NCBI GenBank assembly: GCA_016931895.1
Contig: JAFGDY010000136.1
Coordinates: forward strand, 1 to 55,256
DNA from: Anaerolineae bacterium
GTDB lineage: Bacteria > Chloroflexota > Anaerolineae > 4572-78 > J111
Direction: 5' to 3'
DNA: 55,256 nt
Below, piece by piece: positions 26,986-35,522 of this stretch. The position numbers and the translations under genes were made by a program. Within the stretch, counting starts at the first letter, position 1, and each line of letters starts with the position of its first letter. The notes under the pieces are model-generated. The model did not search any database. It had not been told where the DNA came from and saw only the letters and a program-made list of their open reading frames with translations.

Positions 26986-27819
26986 ATGACTATTTCTATC
27001 CACCCTGTCACCACCATTGAAGAATGTCAAATTTGCGAGCAGCTCCAGGCTGAAATTTGGGGCGCGGCCGATATTGAAGTCACCCCCAACAACGTACTGT
27101 TGACCCTGGCCAAAGAGGGCAGCCTTGTTTTACTGGCCCGGCTGGAGGACGGCACGCCGGTGGGCCTGGCCTTTGGGTTTCTGGGCCTCACCGCAGACGG
27201 TCGCCTGAAATTTGCTTCACACGTATTGGGCATTCTTCCGGCTTATCAGGATAGCGGCCTGGGTTATCAACTAAAATTGGCCCAGCGCCAGGCGGCCCTG
27301 GCCCGTAACATAAACTTGATCACCTGGACCTTTGACCCTTTGCAAGGGCGCAATGCCTATTTTAACCTGCGTAAGCTGGGGGCGGTTTGCCGCACCTACC
27401 TACCTAATCTTTACGGCCAGATGCGGGATGAACTCAATCAAGGTCTGCCCAGCGACCGCTTCCGCGTGGATTGGTGGCTGACGGCCCGGCATGTGGTAGA
27501 ACGCATCGAGGGGCGGGGAACTGAAACGCCATTTTTGGGGTCAGAATATCCAATTCTCAATCCGGCTACACTGTTTGAAAATGGGCTGCTAATTCCTGCC
27601 GATACCTTTACCCCTCCTCAAGAGCCGGCCTGCCTGGTTGAGATTCCCGCTAACATCAACCAACTCAAAACAGCTTCCGCCGAGTTGGCCCTCAAGTGGC
27701 GGTTGCATACCCGGGCCATCTTTGAAACGGCCTTTGCCGCCCGCTATACCGCCATAGATTTACTGCGTCGCGCAGAACGCAATTATTACCTGCTGCAAAA
27801 AGCCTGGAGGGTAACCTGA
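26986..27819 (+). CDS. GNAT-fold acetyltransferase-like protein (COG3375 type)
   Basis: A 277-residue protein with an N-terminal GNAT domain: the VGLAFGFLG strand, then SHVLGILPAYQDSGLGYQLKLAQRQ, which matches motif A (Q/RxxGxG/A) with a slightly altered loop. The FDPLQGRNAYFNLRKLGA segment is typical of the predicted acetyltransferases in COG3375, which often sit beside menC/NAAAR-type genes; this pairing is repeated here, with the stop TGA overlapping the next ATG. Substrate unknown; acylation of an amino acid later racemised by the partner is a guess. No good ribosome site precedes the start. Confidence 0.75.
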   Translation: MTISIHPVTTIEECQICEQLQAEIWGAADIEVTPNNVLLTLAKEGSLVLLARLEDGTPVGLAFGFLGLTADGRLKFASHVLGILPAYQDSGLGYQLKLAQRQAALARNINLITWTFDPLQGRNAYFNLRKLGAVCRTYLPNLYGQMRDELNQGLPSDRFRVDWWLTARHVVERIEGRGTETPFLGSEYPILNPATLFENGLLIPADTFTPPQEPACLVEIPANINQLKTASAELALKWRLHTRAIFETAFAARYTAIDLLRRAERNYYLLQKAWRVT

Positions 27820-28934
27820 TGGTGAAAATTGAACGCATTGAACTGCACCACATCTCTCAACAACTGGTCCACCCTTTCCGCACCAGTTTTGGCACCGAAC
27901 TCGACCGCCCCTGTATTTTGGTAGCGGTTCACGGCGATGGCCTGGTAGGGTGGGGCGAATGTGTGGCCGCCAATGATCCCGGTTATTCTTATGAAACCGT
28001 GCAAACCGCCTGGCACATTCTGAGCGACTTTTTGATTCCGGCCACCCTGGGCCAACGGGTAACTTCTGCCGCAGACGTGGCGGCTCGTTTTGAAAAAGTG
28101 CGGGGCCATCCCATGGCCAAAGCCGGCCTGGAAAACGCCGTTTGGGATCTATTGGCCCAGGTCCGGGGCATACCCCTGGGCCAAATGTTGGGTGGTCGGC
28201 GCGAGCGGGTTGAGGTGGGCGTGAGCATTGGGATTCAACCCACTCTGCCGGATTTGCTGGACCGGGTGAGCCGGTTTGTGGAGCAAGGTTACCGCCGGGT
28301 CAAGATTAAAATCGAACCGGGGTGGGAGATCAAACCTATTGCCGCCATTAGAGAACGTTATCCCACCCTTAAACTGATGGCCGACGCCAACTCCGCCTTT
28401 ACCCTGGCCGAGCTAAAACTCTTTCAGGAGTTGGATTCCTTTAACCTGTTGATGATCGAACAGCCCCTGTATCATGATGACATTTTTGACCACGCCCGGC
28501 TGCAGGCCCAGATCCAAACCCCCATTTGTTTGGATGAAAGCATTCATTCCTCTTACCACGCCCGCTGGGCCATAGCCATAAACGCTTGCCGGATTATCAA
28601 CATGAAAGTAGCGCGCGTGGGCGGGTTGAGCCAGGCCCTGCTTATCCACCGGCTCTGCGCCGAAGCGGGTCTGCCGCTGTGGTGTGGGGGCATGCTGGAA
28701 ACCGGCGTGGGCCGGGCCGCCAATCTCCACCTGGCCACCTTGCCCAACTTTACCCTGCCCGGCGATATTTCCGCCACCGAACGTTACTACGCCGAAGACA
28801 TTGCCGAACCGAGATTTCAATTGAACCCTGAAGACTCAACCATCACCGTGCCCACCGGCCCGGGCCTGGGGGTGGAGGTGGTGCCGGAGCGGGTCAAAAA
28901 ATTCAGGATCAGGTACGCTGCTTTTGATGCCTGA
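27819..28934 (+). CDS. menC: o-Succinylbenzoate synthase / N-succinylamino acid racemase family enzyme
   Basis: A 371-residue enolase-superfamily enzyme. The capping domain has HPFRTSFGTE; the barrel has catalytic KIK (about 160-164), metal ligands in LMADANS (about 187), MIEQPL (about 212) and CLDESI (about 237), and the second Lys in NMKVARVGG (about 262). WGGMLETGVGRA near the end is typical of the NSAR/OSBS subgroup. It may make o-succinylbenzoate for menaquinone, racemise N-succinylamino acids, or both. No other menaquinone gene is in the window, and the GNAT partner favours the racemase role (inference). GGAGG lies 7 bases upstream; it overlaps the genes on both sides. Confidence 0.85.
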   Translation: MVKIERIELHHISQQLVHPFRTSFGTELDRPCILVAVHGDGLVGWGECVAANDPGYSYETVQTAWHILSDFLIPATLGQRVTSAADVAARFEKVRGHPMAKAGLENAVWDLLAQVRGIPLGQMLGGRRERVEVGVSIGIQPTLPDLLDRVSRFVEQGYRRVKIKIEPGWEIKPIAAIRERYPTLKLMADANSAFTLAELKLFQELDSFNLLMIEQPLYHDDIFDHARLQAQIQTPICLDESIHSSYHARWAIAINACRIINMKVARVGGLSQALLIHRLCAEAGLPLWCGGMLETGVGRAANLHLATLPNFTLPGDISATERYYAEDIAEPRFQLNPEDSTITVPTGPGLGVEVVPERVKKFRIRYAAFDA

Positions 28935-30048
28935 AGTTGGCGACCTCTCGCTCCAGGTTGAGAAAATCCGCTCTCGCCTGCTGGTTTGGTATTGCCGCAA
29001 CCGGCGCAATCTACCCTGGCGCGGCGAATCCTCCCCTTATCGTATCTGGGTATCCGAGGTGATGCTGCAACAAACCCAGGTGGCCACGGTGATCCCCTAT
29101 TATCGCCGTTTTCTGGCCAAATTTCCCACGCTGGCCGATTTGGCTGAAGCGCGCCTGGAAGATGTGCTCAAAGCCTGGGAAGGTTTGGGTTATTACGCCC
29201 GCGCCCGAAATCTGCATCGCGCCGCCCGCGAGATTATGGAAAAGCACGCCGGCTGCTTGCCGGAAAATTATGCCGCCCTGCGCGCCTTGCCCGGTTTTGG
29301 CGACTACACCGCCGGCGCAGTGGCCTCCATCGCTTTTGGCCGGGCTGTGCCGGCCATTGACGGCAATGTAAAGCGGGTTTTGGCTCGCCTGTTTGCCCTT
29401 GAGGGTGACGTGCGGCGCGGCTCGGCGGCCCGGCAACTCAAAGAGATTGCCGCCGCCCTGGTTGACCCGGCCCGGCCCGGCGATTGGACGCAGGCGCTTA
29501 TCGAGTTAGGGGCGATGGTGTGTTTGCCGCAAGCGCCGCAGTGCGCCCGTTGCCCGGTGAAGGTATTGTGTCAGGCGCATCAGCGCGGGCTGGAAAGGCA
29601 ACTGCCCGCCAAACCGGCGTCAAAGGCGCTGCCTCATTACCAGGTTACGGCTGCTGTAATTGAACAGGGCAAGAAAATATTGATTGCCCAACGTCCGTTG
29701 GAGGGGATGTTGGGCGGTTTATGGGAGTTTCCCGGCGGCAAGCAAGAAGCCAATGAAACCCTGGCCGAGTGTTTGCAGCGCGAAATCAGAGAAGAACTGG
29801 GGATAGAGATAGCGGTTGGCCGGCCGGTGGTCACCGTTAAACACAGTTATACCCATTTTAAAATAACGCTGCATGCCTTCTATTGTCGCCTGCGCCGGGG
29901 CCAACAACCCCAGGCCCTGGAAGTGGCCGATTGGCGTTGGGTTACTTTAGCGGAAATAGACGCCTTTCCCTTTGCCCGGACCGATTTAAAAATAATCGCC
30001 GCCTTAAAAAAACAAAAAGCCCGACTTGAATCGGACTCTCAAAAATAA
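28927..30048 (+). CDS. mutY: A/G-specific adenine glycosylase
   Basis: A 373-residue DNA repair enzyme that removes adenine mispaired with 8-oxoguanine. Catalytic Glu in VSEVMLQQTQVATV (about residue 43), helix-hairpin-helix LPGFGDYTAGAVAS, catalytic Asp in AIDGNVKRVLAR (about 144), and the 4Fe-4S loop C-x6-C-x2-C-x5-C (about 198-215) are all intact. The C-terminal NUDIX-like MutT domain includes FPGGKQEANETL and REIREELGI, so even its Nudix box looks complete. The ATG at 28927 overlaps the menC stop by 8 bases. Confidence 0.95.
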   Translation: MPEVGDLSLQVEKIRSRLLVWYCRNRRNLPWRGESSPYRIWVSEVMLQQTQVATVIPYYRRFLAKFPTLADLAEARLEDVLKAWEGLGYYARARNLHRAAREIMEKHAGCLPENYAALRALPGFGDYTAGAVASIAFGRAVPAIDGNVKRVLARLFALEGDVRRGSAARQLKEIAAALVDPARPGDWTQALIELGAMVCLPQAPQCARCPVKVLCQAHQRGLERQLPAKPASKALPHYQVTAAVIEQGKKILIAQRPLEGMLGGLWEFPGGKQEANETLAECLQREIREELGIEIAVGRPVVTVKHSYTHFKITLHAFYCRLRRGQQPQALEVADWRWVTLAEIDAFPFARTDLKIIAALKKQKARLESDSQK

Positions 30049-30152
30049 GGGGAAGGTTCTTTAATACCTTGACGTGGCGATGCCCTACCAGATATACGGT
30101 CTGTCACGGAAATTCCCAAAGACCCATAAGGGAAAAACTGTGAGATTATTAT

Positions 30153-30192
30153 GTCATTTCGACGCCGCTACGCTTACAGGAGAAATCTCCTT
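30153..30192. repeat. Palindromic intergenic element, half copy
   Basis: Forty bases nearly identical to the left arm of the 19093-19181 element: GTCATTTCGACGCCGCTACG, then CTTAC, one changed base and GGAGAAATCTCC. The right arm is absent. It lies between mutY and the receiver gene in a 223-base gap. Confidence 0.75.
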
Positions 30193-30224
30193 TGTGGACT
30201 TCAAGTGTGGGCCAAAATCCGGTT

Positions 30225-30257
30225 GGGGAACAAAAAGAATTTGCTACCTTGTTCCCC
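30225..30257 (-). terminator. Hairpin just after the receiver gene stop
   Basis: A 9-bp perfect stem (GGGGAACAA and its complement) with a 15-base loop, 14 bases after the stop of the minus-strand receiver gene. No T-run follows on either strand, so it is a weak terminator candidate. Confidence 0.35.
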
Positions 30258-30271
30258 TGCTACCTTGCCTA

Positions 30272-30745
30272 TCAGTACGCCAAATGCTTTTCCCACGGTT
30301 TTTCCGGTGGTGTGTTCTTTTCCAGGATATAGTCTCTATGTTTCAGCAACACTTCCTTGACCGTTTTTAACAAAACAGCCGGGGAGAAAGGTTTGCCCAG
30401 GTAAGCGTCTATGGAGTTATATTCCGGGTTAGACACCTGCATCATGCGCATCTGGTCTGAAGTGTTTACTTTAGCCGAAACAACAATCACCGGCAATTTT
30501 TCCAATTTGGGATGGCGGCGCAGGCGGCGCAATAACTCATAACCATCCAGGTCTGGCATCATCAAATCCAAAAGCAGCAGGTCTGGCTGCTCGCGCATGG
30601 CCAGGGTTAAACCTTCTTTGGCGTCGCTGGTTCTAATCAATCTAAAACCAGCCGGTTCCAGCGAGAGTCGAATCAAGTTCAGGATGTCTTGATGGTCGTC
30701 AATCGCCAGTATTTTGATTTCATCGGGCCATAAATTTTGGTGCAT
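30272..30745 (-). CDS. Single-domain response regulator with basic tail
   Basis: A 157-residue receiver: acidic IDDH at 15-18, phospho-acceptor D60 in LLDLMMPDLDG, Ser/Thr in VVSAKV and Lys in LGKPFSP. The last 25 residues are charged and probably disordered. There is no output domain. No kinase is adjacent; the nearest is at 35785. The promoter region is shared with divergent nfo. Confidence 0.88.
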   Translation of the reverse strand: MHQNLWPDEIKILAIDDHQDILNLIRLSLEPAGFRLIRTSDAKEGLTLAMREQPDLLLLDLMMPDLDGYELLRRLRRHPKLEKLPVIVVSAKVNTSDQMRMMQVSNPEYNSIDAYLGKPFSPAVLLKTVKEVLLKHRDYILEKNTPPEKPWEKHLAY

Positions 30746-30913
30746 GGTCTAAATTCTTAAGCGTGGAGTATTCAGCGTAACAAACGATGGAAAAGAGCCT
30801 CTTTAAAGTTAAGTCTTAAAGACGGCTAAAAAGATACGGCCTTGCTTTGATCTTCATAAAGAATAACATAAACTTTTAAAGTTGACAATTTGCTTTCCCT
30901 CTTACAGGGCCTG

Positions 30914-30922
30914 TGGTATACT
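30914..30922 (+). promoter_or_regulatory. Extended -10 element upstream of nfo
   Basis: TGGTATACT: TG, one base, then TATACT at 30917-30922. No -35 at the usual distance; a TTGACA at 30882-30887 is 29 bases away, too far. The nfo ATG is 39 bases downstream with AGGAGA (30947-30952) before it. Confidence 0.45.
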
Positions 30923-30960
30923 TTTATGCACATTTTATTTGGTGATAGGAGAAATTGCTT

Positions 30961-31806
30961 ATGTTACTCGGCCCGCATCTATCCACGGCCGGCGGCGTTG
31001 ATAAAGCTTTTGACCGAGCTGAAGCGCTTGCATGTACGGCTTTCCAGATATTTACTAAATCAAACCGGCAATGGTTGGCCAAACCATTGGACCCCCAGGC
31101 GGTTGAACGGTATCATCAGCGCCAGGCGGAAACCGGCATTGCGCCGGTGATTTGCCACGCCAGTTATTTACTCAACATCGGCACCACCGATGATGCGCTG
31201 TGGCGCAAATCTATTGAGGCGCTGGTGATTGAGTTGGAACGCTGCGAGTTACTCAAAATTCCCTACCTGGTTTTGCATCCCGGCGCGCACATGAACGCCG
31301 GCGTTAAAACAGGTATCGCCCAGGTGGTAAAGGCATTGGACGAAGTGCATGCGCGCCTGCCCGACCATCAGGTCAAGATTGCCCTGGAAATCACGGCCGG
31401 CCAGGGTTCCGCCTTAGGTTCCACCTTTGCCGAGATTGCCCGCATGCTGGCCGGTTGCCGCCAGGGCGAGCGATTGGCGGTTTGTTTTGATACCTGCCAC
31501 GCGCTGGTTGCCGGTTACGAATTCCGCACGCCCGCCAGTTACCGGGCCATGCTGGCCGACTTTGACCGGATAATTGGCCTGGATCGGCTTAAGGTGATCC
31601 ACTGCAACGATGCCGAAAAGGACCTGGGCAGCCACGTTGACCGCCACGCCCACATTGGCGAGGGCTGCATTGGCCTGGAGCCTTTTGGTTATTTTTTAAA
31701 CGACCCCCGTTTCCAAAAAGTTCCCTTTTTATTGGAAACGCCCAAGGACAACGACCCTGAAGATGACATTCGTAATTTGCAGCAGTTGAGAAGTTTGCTT
31801 GTTTGA
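30961..31806 (+). CDS. nfo: Endonuclease IV (AP endonuclease)
   Basis: A 281-residue TIM-barrel enzyme with three zinc sites that cuts DNA 5' to abasic sites. The start LLGPHLSTAGG is the family hallmark; VLHPGAHMNAG, ALEITAGQGSALG, CFDTCHALVAGYEF and HCNDAEKDLGSHVDRHAHIG give the zinc-binding His, Asp and Glu residues. FLLETPKDN ends the barrel. The ATG is placed by AGGAGA 8 bases upstream; a TTG six bases earlier is less likely. Next to mutY it makes a small base-excision-repair neighbourhood, though on separate transcripts. Confidence 0.95.
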   Translation: MLLGPHLSTAGGVDKAFDRAEALACTAFQIFTKSNRQWLAKPLDPQAVERYHQRQAETGIAPVICHASYLLNIGTTDDALWRKSIEALVIELERCELLKIPYLVLHPGAHMNAGVKTGIAQVVKALDEVHARLPDHQVKIALEITAGQGSALGSTFAEIARMLAGCRQGERLAVCFDTCHALVAGYEFRTPASYRAMLADFDRIIGLDRLKVIHCNDAEKDLGSHVDRHAHIGEGCIGLEPFGYFLNDPRFQKVPFLLETPKDNDPEDDIRNLQQLRSLLV

Positions 31807-31818
31807 TACTTTTCAGTT

Positions 31819-31847
31819 TTGCATTTTACTTTCAAGCAGTCTATAAT
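31819..31847 (+). promoter_or_regulatory. Predicted promoter for the MFS/ferredoxin-oxidoreductase pair
   Basis: -35 TTGCAT (31819-31824), 17-base spacer, perfect -10 TATAAT (31842-31847). The -35 is weak. The hairpin at 31885 lies between this promoter and the first coding start. Confidence 0.5.
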
Positions 31848-31884
31848 TTTTCTATAAAATTGCATCAATAGATTTATTTTGAGC

Positions 31885-31920
31885 GGGTGTGCTTCAAGAT
31901 ATGAAGCGCACCCTATTTTT
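31885..31920 (+). terminator. Intrinsic terminator (nfo terminator or leader attenuator)
   Basis: A 12-bp stem with one G-T mispair (GGGTGTGCTTCA / TGAAGCGCACCC), a 5-base loop (AGATA) and a following TATTTTT. It is 79 bases after the nfo stop and 28 bases before the MFS start, downstream of a predicted promoter. Confidence 0.65.
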
Positions 31921-31947
31921 GTGGTTGTTTACCAGCCAGAGGAAATT

Positions 31948-33279
31948 ATGATAAAAGTATTGGCGTTTGCTTCTGAAAAATTAAGAGTGCGCCAGCGGGC
32001 CAAGTTGCCTGCGGTGCAATCGGCCAATTTTTGGCATCTCTATTGGGATATTGCCTGGTTTGGCGTTGCTTTTGGCAGCACCATGTCGTTTTTGCCTGTT
32101 TTTGCCACCCGCCTGGGCGCAACGGGCTGGCAAATTGGTTTGCTCAATGCTTTGCCGGCCTTGGTGAGCGTTTTGTTTACCTTCCCGGCCAGTCGTTGGA
32201 TAGAGGGACGCCCCTTGAACCGGGTTCTCAAACAAACCGTGATTGGCCAAAGGGTGGGCTTTATTTTGTTGATGCCCTTGCCTTTTATTTTACCTGCGGC
32301 CTGGCAAATCTGGGCGGTTTTGTTATTAACGTTATTAATGGCCATTCCCGGCACGGCCCTGGTGATCGGGTTCAATGCCATGTTGGCCGCTACAGTAGCG
32401 CCTGAATTCCGGGGGCGAGTGGTGGGCGGGCGTAACGCGCTCCTGGCCGGGGCCATTATGTTGTCTTTTTTATTGAGCGGGGCCATTTTAGACCGCCTTA
32501 CCTTCACCTGGGGCTATTTTGTGGTGTTTGGCCTGGGCGCATTGGGCGCGGCGCTCAGCGCCTATCACGTGATGTGTATTCAAATTCCAGATACCCCGCC
32601 TCAATTCCAGGGACGCTCCTTAAGGGACCGCGCCCAACCCGGCCGCATTGTGGCCTTTAGCGGCGGCGTTCCGCAGCGTTTATCCATAGGCTCGCGGCTG
32701 TTGTTGCACTGGCGGCCCAGTATGGGTTCCTTTAGATATATTTCCAGCGAATTTTGGTGGACCATGTTTGCCTTTTTCCTGTTCCACCTGGCGCAGTTAT
32801 TGCCCACCCCGCTCTTTCCGCTGTTTTGGGTTAGAGAAGCGCATCTCACCGACGGCCAGATTAGCTGGGTGAACGCCGTTTTCTTTTTGACCATGCTCAT
32901 CGCTTCGCCGTTATTAGCGCCGCTCACCAAGCGTTTGGGCAACTATTATCTTACGGTCATTGGGGCCATTTTATTGAGCGCGTATCCTCTGTTCACCGCG
33001 CTTAGCCAGGGGCTAACCCTGCTCATTGTGGCCGGTTTGACCGGCGGCGCTGTTTGGGCTATTCTGAGTGGGGCTTTGTATAATCGTTTGTTAGAAATTA
33101 TCCCTGAAGATAACCGTCCCGCTCATCTGGCCGTTTATAACCTGGCCTTGAACGTGGCTACTTTGTTGGGCACAATGGCGGCCCCTTTTCTGGCCGATTT
33201 CATTGGTTTGCGGGAAATGTTGTTTGTGGTAACCATTCTTCGTTTGGGGAGCGGTTTGGCTTTGGCCCGCTGGGGGTGA
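31948..33279 (+). CDS. MFS transporter
   Basis: A 443-residue membrane protein with about 12 hydrophobic helices. Helix 1-2 region: FWHLYWDIAWFGVAFGSTMS and LPVFATRLGATGWQIGLLNA. The basic loop after helix 2 (ASRWIEGRPLNRVLKQTV) is an altered MFS motif. A cytoplasmic loop of about 65 residues lies after helix 6. The start at 31948 follows AGAGGAA; an ATG 23 codons upstream lies in the terminator hairpin. The substrate is unknown. The stop is one base before the ferredoxin-oxidoreductase start, so the two are coupled. Confidence 0.85.
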   Translation: MIKVLAFASEKLRVRQRAKLPAVQSANFWHLYWDIAWFGVAFGSTMSFLPVFATRLGATGWQIGLLNALPALVSVLFTFPASRWIEGRPLNRVLKQTVIGQRVGFILLMPLPFILPAAWQIWAVLLLTLLMAIPGTALVIGFNAMLAATVAPEFRGRVVGGRNALLAGAIMLSFLLSGAILDRLTFTWGYFVVFGLGALGAALSAYHVMCIQIPDTPPQFQGRSLRDRAQPGRIVAFSGGVPQRLSIGSRLLLHWRPSMGSFRYISSEFWWTMFAFFLFHLAQLLPTPLFPLFWVREAHLTDGQISWVNAVFFLTMLIASPLLAPLTKRLGNYYLTVIGAILLSAYPLFTALSQGLTLLIVAGLTGGAVWAILSGALYNRLLEIIPEDNRPAHLAVYNLALNVATLLGTMAAPFLADFIGLREMLFVVTILRLGSGLALARWG

Positions 33280-33280
33280 A

Positions 33281-34813
33281 ATGCAGCTTATCAAAGAACA
33301 GTGCGCCGGCTGCGGCTACTGCGTGCTGGTATGCCCGTATGACGCCCTAAAAACCAACGGTTGGGCCGAGTTGATCCCTTCTCGCTGCACCGACTGCAAT
33401 TTGTGTGTCTCCGCCTGTCCTGCCGACTGTTTTGTCCCCGATGCCAAAACCCCACTAAAGCCTTCCCCGGTTCCCCTCAAATCAGCGTACGAGGTGGTAG
33501 TGATTGGCAGCGGCCTGGGCGGGTTGATGGCGGGCGCGGCCCTGGCCCGAGCCGGGCGCTCGGTGGCCGTGTTTGAAAAGCTGGGCTTTTCCGGCGGGCG
33601 TTATACCGCCCTGGATTACAAAGGCGCGCCGGTCACTACCGGCGCCTGGACCAGCCTTGGCCCGCAAAGCCACATTGGCCGGTTTTTGGCCGATTTGGGC
33701 ATTGAGCTGGAGTATATCTCGCTGGAAGCGGCAGGTCTCACCGAGCAGTACGCCATCCGTTTTCCAGACGGTCGCCATTACGCCGGTTTGTTTGAGCTGC
33801 TCGCGCCCCAAACCCGGCGGGCCTGGCTCAAAGCCGTGAGCCAGGGCATTCGATCCCAATCTGCTAATTTGCCGGATTCTCCCGGCCTTGAGCGCATTTC
33901 TGCCGCCGCTTACCTGGCCCGGTTCAGTACCGATCCCCATCTATTGGCCGTGGTTGACGCCGTTACCGTCACCGCTTCTGGCCTGCCCGCCAAGCTGATG
34001 CCCGCCAGCGAATACCTTGAAATTACGCTGGCCGGGCGTAAGGCGGGTCGCCAGTTTGCTATGCCTCGCGGCGGCGTGCGGGCCATTGTCCAGGCCTTGA
34101 GCCAAACCTTGCGCCAGGCCGGGGGAGAGCTGTTTGTGCGCTCGCCCGTGGCCCGGATTTTACTCTCCGCTTCCCAGGCTGGAAGAAAAGTAGAGGGAGT
34201 GCAATTGGCCGATGGTCGCCAGATTAGCAGCCGGGTTGTCATTCACAACGGCGGGCCGGGCCGGTTTGGGCAGTTGGTTGGCCCTGAAAATCTGCCGCCG
34301 GATTACGTGGCCGGTTTGGCGGCCCTCAAAGGGGTTGAATGCGCCGCGCTCTTTTGCGCCACCCGCCGGCCGCTTTTTAATGATGCGCCCATTACCATAA
34401 CGCCTCACTGCCGCCGGGTAGTGGGGATTTTTTCGCCTACTGTTCTTGATCCTCACCTGGCCAAAACCGGTCGGTATTTATTTGATGCCTTCTTTCCCCT
34501 CCACAGCGCCGACCGCTCCGCCGAGTTAGAGCTGGCCCTGGCCGACATGCGCGATCTTTTTCCCAATTTTGACGACGTGCTGGCCTGGAGCGTGCCCATG
34601 TTTTTCACCGGAGCCTGGCCCGGCGCGGAGTCCGGCCAAACCTTTGATCAGGTTGGCGACCATCGGCTTGACCCGGCCACGCCAATAAAAAACTGTTTTC
34701 TGGTGGGGATGGATGTCAAAGGCTCTGGCGTGGCCGGTGATTTGATTCCCCTGGGGGTGCGCCGGATGTTGGCCTACCTGGGCGTGGCTACTGTCCCGCC
34801 TCGGCCAAGTTAA
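33281..34813 (+). CDS. Ferredoxin (2x4Fe-4S)-FAD oxidoreductase fusion, phytoene desaturase-like
   Basis: A 510-residue fusion. Residues 8-50 are a bacterial ferredoxin with two C-x2-C-x2-C-x3-CP motifs (C8, C11, C14, C18 and C36, C39, C42, C46). After a Pro-rich linker the FAD-binding VVVIGSGLGGLMAGAALARA (GxGxxG, about 74-80) opens an amine oxidase/carotenoid-desaturase-like domain with GGRYTALDYKG and MPRGGVRAIVQALSQTL. The C-terminal segment LVGMDVKGSGVAGD is the closing FAD contact. Such a layout would pass electrons between ferredoxin-type clusters and a FAD-dependent oxidation or saturation of a lipophilic substrate (inference). Coupled to the MFS gene; no carotenoid genes are near. 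The end overlaps the opposite-strand lipoprotein gene by 26 bases. Confidence 0.85.
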   Translation: MQLIKEQCAGCGYCVLVCPYDALKTNGWAELIPSRCTDCNLCVSACPADCFVPDAKTPLKPSPVPLKSAYEVVVIGSGLGGLMAGAALARAGRSVAVFEKLGFSGGRYTALDYKGAPVTTGAWTSLGPQSHIGRFLADLGIELEYISLEAAGLTEQYAIRFPDGRHYAGLFELLAPQTRRAWLKAVSQGIRSQSANLPDSPGLERISAAAYLARFSTDPHLLAVVDAVTVTASGLPAKLMPASEYLEITLAGRKAGRQFAMPRGGVRAIVQALSQTLRQAGGELFVRSPVARILLSASQAGRKVEGVQLADGRQISSRVVIHNGGPGRFGQLVGPENLPPDYVAGLAALKGVECAALFCATRRPLFNDAPITITPHCRRVVGIFSPTVLDPHLAKTGRYLFDAFFPLHSADRSAELELALADMRDLFPNFDDVLAWSVPMFFTGAWPGAESGQTFDQVGDHRLDPATPIKNCFLVGMDVKGSGVAGDLIPLGVRRMLAYLGVATVPPRPS

Positions 34814-35522
34814 CGGCCTGGATAACCTCGCCGCTGCGAGCGTCAATAATCACGTTAAAAGCAACCGTGTTGTTTTGCGCATCGTGGAAATTCATATACC
34901 AGGTAGGGATGCTTTTGTCCAGTGGGTAGGGCGTGAGACTGGCCATAAGATAGTAATCTGGCCCGGTGTATTGGCTGCCGGCGGCTGCGGCGGCGGTATC
35001 ATACAACGCCTTCATCTCCAGAGTAACCGAGTCAAAGGCGGGCACGGTATCCGGCGCAACCGGCATCGGCACGGTCGGAGGGGTGTTGAGCGCGCCGTTG
35101 ATAAAAAGCAAAGGGAGCATCTCCCCCGCCGACGGCGACCAAAAACTGATGGCCCAACTTTCAGATGTGCCGGCGGCGTTCAGCGGCCCCAAGTGGCTGG
35201 TGCCCATGGAAGCTAAAATTGCGTCAGCCTGCCAGGCCTGGGCTTCGGCCAGGGCCAACTCGTAGGCTTCCGGCGCGGTTAACGGACCAAGTGTTTCTTC
35301 GGTTGGCTCCGGGGTAGGGCTGGGGGCTGGGGTAGCGGTTGGTTCAGAAACCGCCAGCTCCTCTTCAATGACCTCGGCCACTGCTTCGGTTGCCTCTACG
35401 GTGTTGGTAGGTAGAGAAGCGGCCAGATCGGCCTCGGCTGTCCCGGAGCCGCCCAGGCTACAGACGACAGTGGTCCCCGTTAGCAACAGCATTGCAGAAA
35501 TAATGAGCATCTTTTTTGACAT
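34788..35522 (-). CDS. Probable lipoprotein with Pro/Thr linker and PepSY-like domain
   Basis: A 244-residue exported protein. A signal segment (MSKKMLIISAMLLLTGTTVVC) ends at Cys21 with a non-ideal lipobox (TVVC). A Glu/Ala/Pro/Thr-rich linker (about 35-80) resembles a spacer lifting the domain off the membrane. The rest is globular; the end, FNVIIDARSGEVI, looks like a PepSY-type strand. Function unknown. GAGGAGG lies 4 bases upstream of the chosen start; an ATG 10 codons upstream is less good. Its 3' end overlaps the oxidoreductase gene on the other strand. Confidence 0.7.
   Translation of the reverse strand: MSKKMLIISAMLLLTGTTVVCSLGGSGTAEADLAASLPTNTVEATEAVAEVIEEELAVSEPTATPAPSPTPEPTEETLGPLTAPEAYELALAEAQAWQADAILASMGTSHLGPLNAAGTSESWAISFWSPSAGEMLPLLFINGALNTPPTVPMPVAPDTVPAFDSVTLEMKALYDTAAAAAGSQYTGPDYYLMASLTPYPLDKSIPTWYMNFHDAQNNTVAFNVIIDARSGEVIQAVNLAEAGQ

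Noticed and set aside
30882-30922. A standard sigma70 promoter for nfo using TTGACA at 30882
   Set aside because: The distance to TATACT is 29 bases, far beyond the usual 16-18; only the extended -10 was kept.
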